Below, one piece after another: positions 55,723-58,151 of a DNA stretch of 58,151 nt. The notes below the pieces were generated by a model. That model worked only from the letters and a program-made list of their open reading frames with translations. It ran no database searches and was not told where the DNA came from. Every line of letters begins with the position of its first letter. Position 1 is the first letter of the stretch. The stretch spans positions 1 to 58,151 of the forward strand of contig JAUSCY010000065.1 of assembly GCA_030650995.1 (NCBI GenBank). Direction: 5' to 3'. This stretch comes from Sheuella sp. GTDB lineage: Bacteria; Pseudomonadota; Gammaproteobacteria; Burkholderiales; Burkholderiaceae_B. A program made the position numbers and the translations under genes.

Positions 55723-56310
55723 TCAACCGCACAGCATAATCAAATTGTTGATTTCTGCCTCAGCCATTTCATTCATTTTCTTGCTGTTATCGATCAGCGC
55801 CTCTAGGTCTGAGGTGCTGAGCTTATTTTCTGGAGGCATATTAATAATCTCCAGATACATCGCGATCAGTTCTTCAAGCACGTTGATGCTTTCAGCCGCA
55901 TCGAGGTCAAGATCAAAATCCTCCTGATCCTGAAAAAAGCCGTCCATAAACGCATCGAGCTCTTCACCGCGAATACGCGCTTGGGCAATTAATTCGTCAA
56001 TCGATGCAGGAACACCGAAAGGAGTCAGCGTGAATGGGTCATCCTGATCGGTGTGGGCAGACAGAGCATCCCACAGACGTGTCAGAAATGTATCTTGCAG
56101 TTCTTTGACCGCATCGTCAGAGTCGAGCTCAGGAAACTCCCCATCCCATAAGGCATGCAATTCAAAAGCAGGGTCCACGACAAAAGGACTCGCGATCGCA
56201 CCCATGAAAGCAGCCCTGACTTCGTGAAGTTGGTAAGGGCATTCATATTTGGTGAGCAGGCGTTGGATGTCTTGATTGAGCATGGCTTTTGAATTTGATG
56301 AAGTAAGCAT
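55723..56310 (-). CDS. Conserved acidic protein, possibly UPF0149/YecA-like
   Basis: The acidic protein (195 residues from ATG 56310; another ATG at 56283) is mostly helical. Motifs such as LHEVRAAFMGAIASPF, then ARIRGEELDAFMDGFFQDQEDFDLDLD, and LEELIAMYLEIIN recall UPF0149-type proteins (domain order helix, GF motif, acidic helix), but I cannot be sure. No zinc-binding SEC-C tail is present. It overlaps nothing but is 14 bases from the divergent DCC gene start. Function unknown. Confidence 0.6.
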   Translation of the reverse strand: MLTSSNSKAMLNQDIQRLLTKYECPYQLHEVRAAFMGAIASPFVVDPAFELHALWDGEFPELDSDDAVKELQDTFLTRLWDALSAHTDQDDPFTLTPFGVPASIDELIAQARIRGEELDAFMDGFFQDQEDFDLDLDAAESINVLEELIAMYLEIINMPPENKLSTSDLEALIDNSKKMNEMAEAEINNLIMLCG

Positions 56311-56324
56311 ATGATTGGGAGTAT

Positions 56325-56726
56325 ATGACACCCTTACAAAAACTCACGCTTTTCTATGACGCCGCTTGCCCGCTCTGCAGAGCAGAGATATTGTTTCTGA
56401 CTGCACGCAATCAACAGGGCCTGCTTGATTTTGTAGATATCAATTCGGAACGTTATCGGCCTGAGCAGGTGGGGGTGTCTTGCGAACAGGCGCTCGCTGC
56501 GATGTATGGCCAATACGCTGACGGAACACTGATTAGCGGCGTGGAAGTATTTTCAGCAGCTTATCAGCGTGCGGGTCTCAGTGGTCTAGCCTGGCTGTTT
56601 TCACGCAAGTCCTTGCGACCTGTGCTGAATTGGAGCTATCGATTTTTCGCTAAAAATCGTCATGCGATTTCAAAAATATTTGGGCCTTCTGCTTTGTGGT
56701 TAGTGAAGCGCACAAAGCAGAAGTGA
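56325..56726 (+). CDS. DCC-family thiol-disulfide oxidoreductase-like protein
   Basis: The 133-residue protein starts with LTLFYDAACPLCRAEILFL, giving the DxxCxxC motif of the DCC1 family (DUF393), thioredoxin-like proteins of unknown substrate. The following DFVDINSERY and GVEVFSAAYQRAG blocks and the basic C-terminal half fit the family. GGGAG precedes the ATG by a short spacing. Confidence 0.88.
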   Translation: MTPLQKLTLFYDAACPLCRAEILFLTARNQQGLLDFVDINSERYRPEQVGVSCEQALAAMYGQYADGTLISGVEVFSAAYQRAGLSGLAWLFSRKSLRPVLNWSYRFFAKNRHAISKIFGPSALWLVKRTKQK

Positions 56727-56757
56727 ATCGCCGCAAGCCTAGCTCTTTGTCAGATTT

Positions 56758-57729
56758 TTAATCCTGAGCAGCCTTGATTCCCGCATCCTTAATGATTTTG
56801 CCGAATAGCTCGTAATCTGCTTTGTAGCGTTTGGCCATTTCTTCAGGGGTGCTGGCAATAATGTTGTAACCACTCGCGCGCAGTTTCTTGGCGACCTCTG
56901 GATCTGCCAGCGCTTTGAGCAGACCTTCGTTCAATTTTGCGACGGTCGCTGCCCGGGTTTTACCCGGAGCGGCCAGACCCCACCAGATCGACTGGTTAAG
57001 TTCCTTAAAGCCACTTTCTACAAAGGTGGGTACATCTGGCAGCACGGGTGAGCGTTCAGTCGCAACGACCCCGAGCGCACGAACTTTTCCAGACAGAATC
57101 TGAGGCAATAAACTTGCGACTGAACCCGTATAGAGATCGATGCGTTGACTAATCAGATCGGTGTAGGCAAGTGCCCAGCCGCGGTAGGGAATATGCGTGA
57201 GATGAACTTTGCCGGTTGAGCGCCAGAGATGGCCTAGCAGATCACCGGTACCGCCAGCACCTGGAATGCCGAGGGTAAGCTTGCCGGGATTTTTAGCTGC
57301 AGCGGCAGCGACATCTGCCAGTGTTTTGTATGGAGAGTCAGGAGCAACTACAAAGACGCTAGGCGAAGAGGCGACCAGGCCAACAGGGGTGAAATCCTTG
57401 AATGTGTCGTATGGCAGCTTTTCATACAGCCAGGGATTGAGCACGATATTGTCAGTCTGTGCGAGCACCAGTGTGTAGCCATCGGTGTTGGCCCGCGCTG
57501 TTGAGTCAAGCGCCAGATTACCGCCCGCACCAGGTTTGTTTTCAACGATTGTTTTCCACCCCATTTTTTCTGTCATACCGCCTGCGACGAGTCGGGCAAG
57601 TGTGTCAGTGCCGCCACCCGGAGGGAAGGGTGAAATGATCGTGATCGGCTTGCTTGGGAAGTCTTGTGCTGCGGCTAGGGATGCCATTGCAGAAAATACA
57701 GAGGCGAATAGAAAAGTTTTAAATTTCAT
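56758..57729 (-). CDS. Bug-family (TctC-type) periplasmic binding protein
   Basis: The 323-residue protein has a signal peptide ending LAAAQDFPSKP. Bug markers are present: PITIISPFPPGGGTDTLARLVAGG, IVENKPGAGGNLALDST and LPYDTFKDFTPVGL. It is the third such protein in the window, alone on the minus strand with no transporter genes nearby. The ligand is unknown. Confidence 0.92.
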   Translation of the reverse strand: MKFKTFLFASVFSAMASLAAAQDFPSKPITIISPFPPGGGTDTLARLVAGGMTEKMGWKTIVENKPGAGGNLALDSTARANTDGYTLVLAQTDNIVLNPWLYEKLPYDTFKDFTPVGLVASSPSVFVVAPDSPYKTLADVAAAAAKNPGKLTLGIPGAGGTGDLLGHLWRSTGKVHLTHIPYRGWALAYTDLISQRIDLYTGSVASLLPQILSGKVRALGVVATERSPVLPDVPTFVESGFKELNQSIWWGLAAPGKTRAATVAKLNEGLLKALADPEVAKKLRASGYNIIASTPEEMAKRYKADYELFGKIIKDAGIKAAQD

Positions 57730-57889
57730 GAGGAATCAAATTTTTAAGTAAGAAGGAGTGTGATTTATAAAACTTTAACCCATCATCCAACATTCGTATA
57801 AGCAAAGCTTTAGATGCATTAATAATAATAAAAAAATATTATCTTCGGCGTTGCGAGTGTTACGATCAACGGACTTTGATATGTTGGAG

Positions 57890-57919
57890 TTGACTTGACT
57901 ATTACGTTGAGAGTGTTAT
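57890..57919 (+). promoter_or_regulatory. Possible promoter of the terminal membrane-protein gene
   Basis: TTGACT at 57890-57895 and TGTTAT at 57914-57919, 18 bases apart, lie about 30 bases before the ATG at 57948. The rest of the 218-base gap from 57730 is A+T-rich with no gene seen. Confidence 0.35.
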
Positions 57920-57947
57920 CAACAATCAAGGGCTTGGAGGCACTCCT

Positions 57948-58151
57948 ATGTACGGAGTCTTAAAGTTTTTCTATTTTTTGTTCCAAAAAGCTCGCAGTAT
58001 TTTAGATCCCAACCTCAACCCTTTGCGGCATGCACCGACACACGTTCGGTACATCGCCAGCATACTATTGTTATGTTTCTGGTGTTTGGCTTTCGGACTT
58101 TATATCGGTAAGCCACTGTCCATCGGATACAACATGCTAGGCCATATCGCG
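57948..58151 (+). CDS. Unknown membrane protein, N-terminal part (cut by window edge)
   Basis: A frame opens at ATG 57948, with GGAGG 7 bases upstream, and is still open at the window end after 68 codons. It begins MYGVLKFFYFLFQKARSIL, then DPNLNPLRHAPTHVRYIA, then a membrane helix (ILLLCFWCLAFGLYIG). I do not recognise the family. The good ribosome binding site and amphipathic start argue that it is a real gene. Confidence 0.65.
   Translation, partial: MYGVLKFFYFLFQKARSILDPNLNPLRHAPTHVRYIASILLLCFWCLAFGLYIGKPLSIGYNMLGHIA

Noticed and set aside
1-58151. tRNA, rRNA, CRISPR array or prophage
   Set aside because: No cloverleaf, rRNA-like stretch, regular spacer-repeat series or phage structural genes were seen by reading.

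Overview
The window looks like a chromosomal segment of a betaproteobacterium of the order Burkholderiales, most likely family Alcaligenaceae (Bordetella/Advenella/Pusillimonas-type). This is inferred from recalled gene order and protein character: sspA-sspB next to petABC, the his operon running into an HIT gene and tatABC, an mla locus beside a bolA/ibaG-like gene and murA, coxBA with small accessory genes, a PhaM-like protein, and several orphan Bug (TctC-type) binding proteins. GC content is intermediate by eye. No search was run, so all family calls rest on motifs and recall.

Left part, about 1-31,650, almost all on the minus strand. The left edge holds the end of an ISL3-like insertion sequence inserted 5 bases beyond sspB. 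Then come sspB/sspA and the cytochrome bc1 operon petABC, which ends in a strong terminator. The Rieske gene petA carries an in-frame TGA exactly where the disulfide cysteine of the CTHLGC motif belongs; the reading frame is intact on both sides. On the plus strand follow mscL and, beyond the minus-strand nif3-like gene, a DegS-like protease. Next is a small XRE regulator with two inverted repeats in front of it, then tatABC, HIT and the histidine operon (hisE, I, F, A, H, B, D, G; hisC is not there). murA and a bolA/ibaG-like gene follow, then an ABC-2 exporter pair, an mla phospholipid-transport set (mlaC, A, D, E, F; no mlaB), a Bug protein, gltD and gltB. Upstream of gltB is a RAYT-like protein that has lost its catalytic HUH motif, flanked by REP-like palindromes.

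Middle part, about 31,650-46,200, mostly plus strand. A heat-shock sigma factor gene rpoH sits behind a perfect CIRCE operator. A CPA1-type antiporter with a cyclic-nucleotide-binding-like tail and a NUDIX hydrolase follow. Then comes the aa3-type oxidase region: coxB (with a fused cytochrome c domain), coxA, a 40-residue membrane protein, a DUF2970 gene, coxC, SURF1, an SCO-like protein, heme A synthase, heme O synthase and SCO1. The CuB chaperone gene ctaG is not at its usual place. With the bc1 complex this makes the window rich in aerobic respiration genes.

Right part, about 46,200-58,151. glmU, an MFS exporter and a glycosyltransferase are packed head to tail. An Lrp/AsnC regulator diverges from glmS across an intergenic region holding three near-identical 15-bp palindromic sites spaced 29-30 bp apart. 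An A+T-richer block follows (CoA-transferase, Bug protein, enoyl-CoA hydratase), probably a catabolic island. Last come a possible UPF0149-like protein, a DCC-family thiol protein, a third Bug protein and the start of an unknown membrane protein cut by the window edge. I saw no tRNA, rRNA or CRISPR array.
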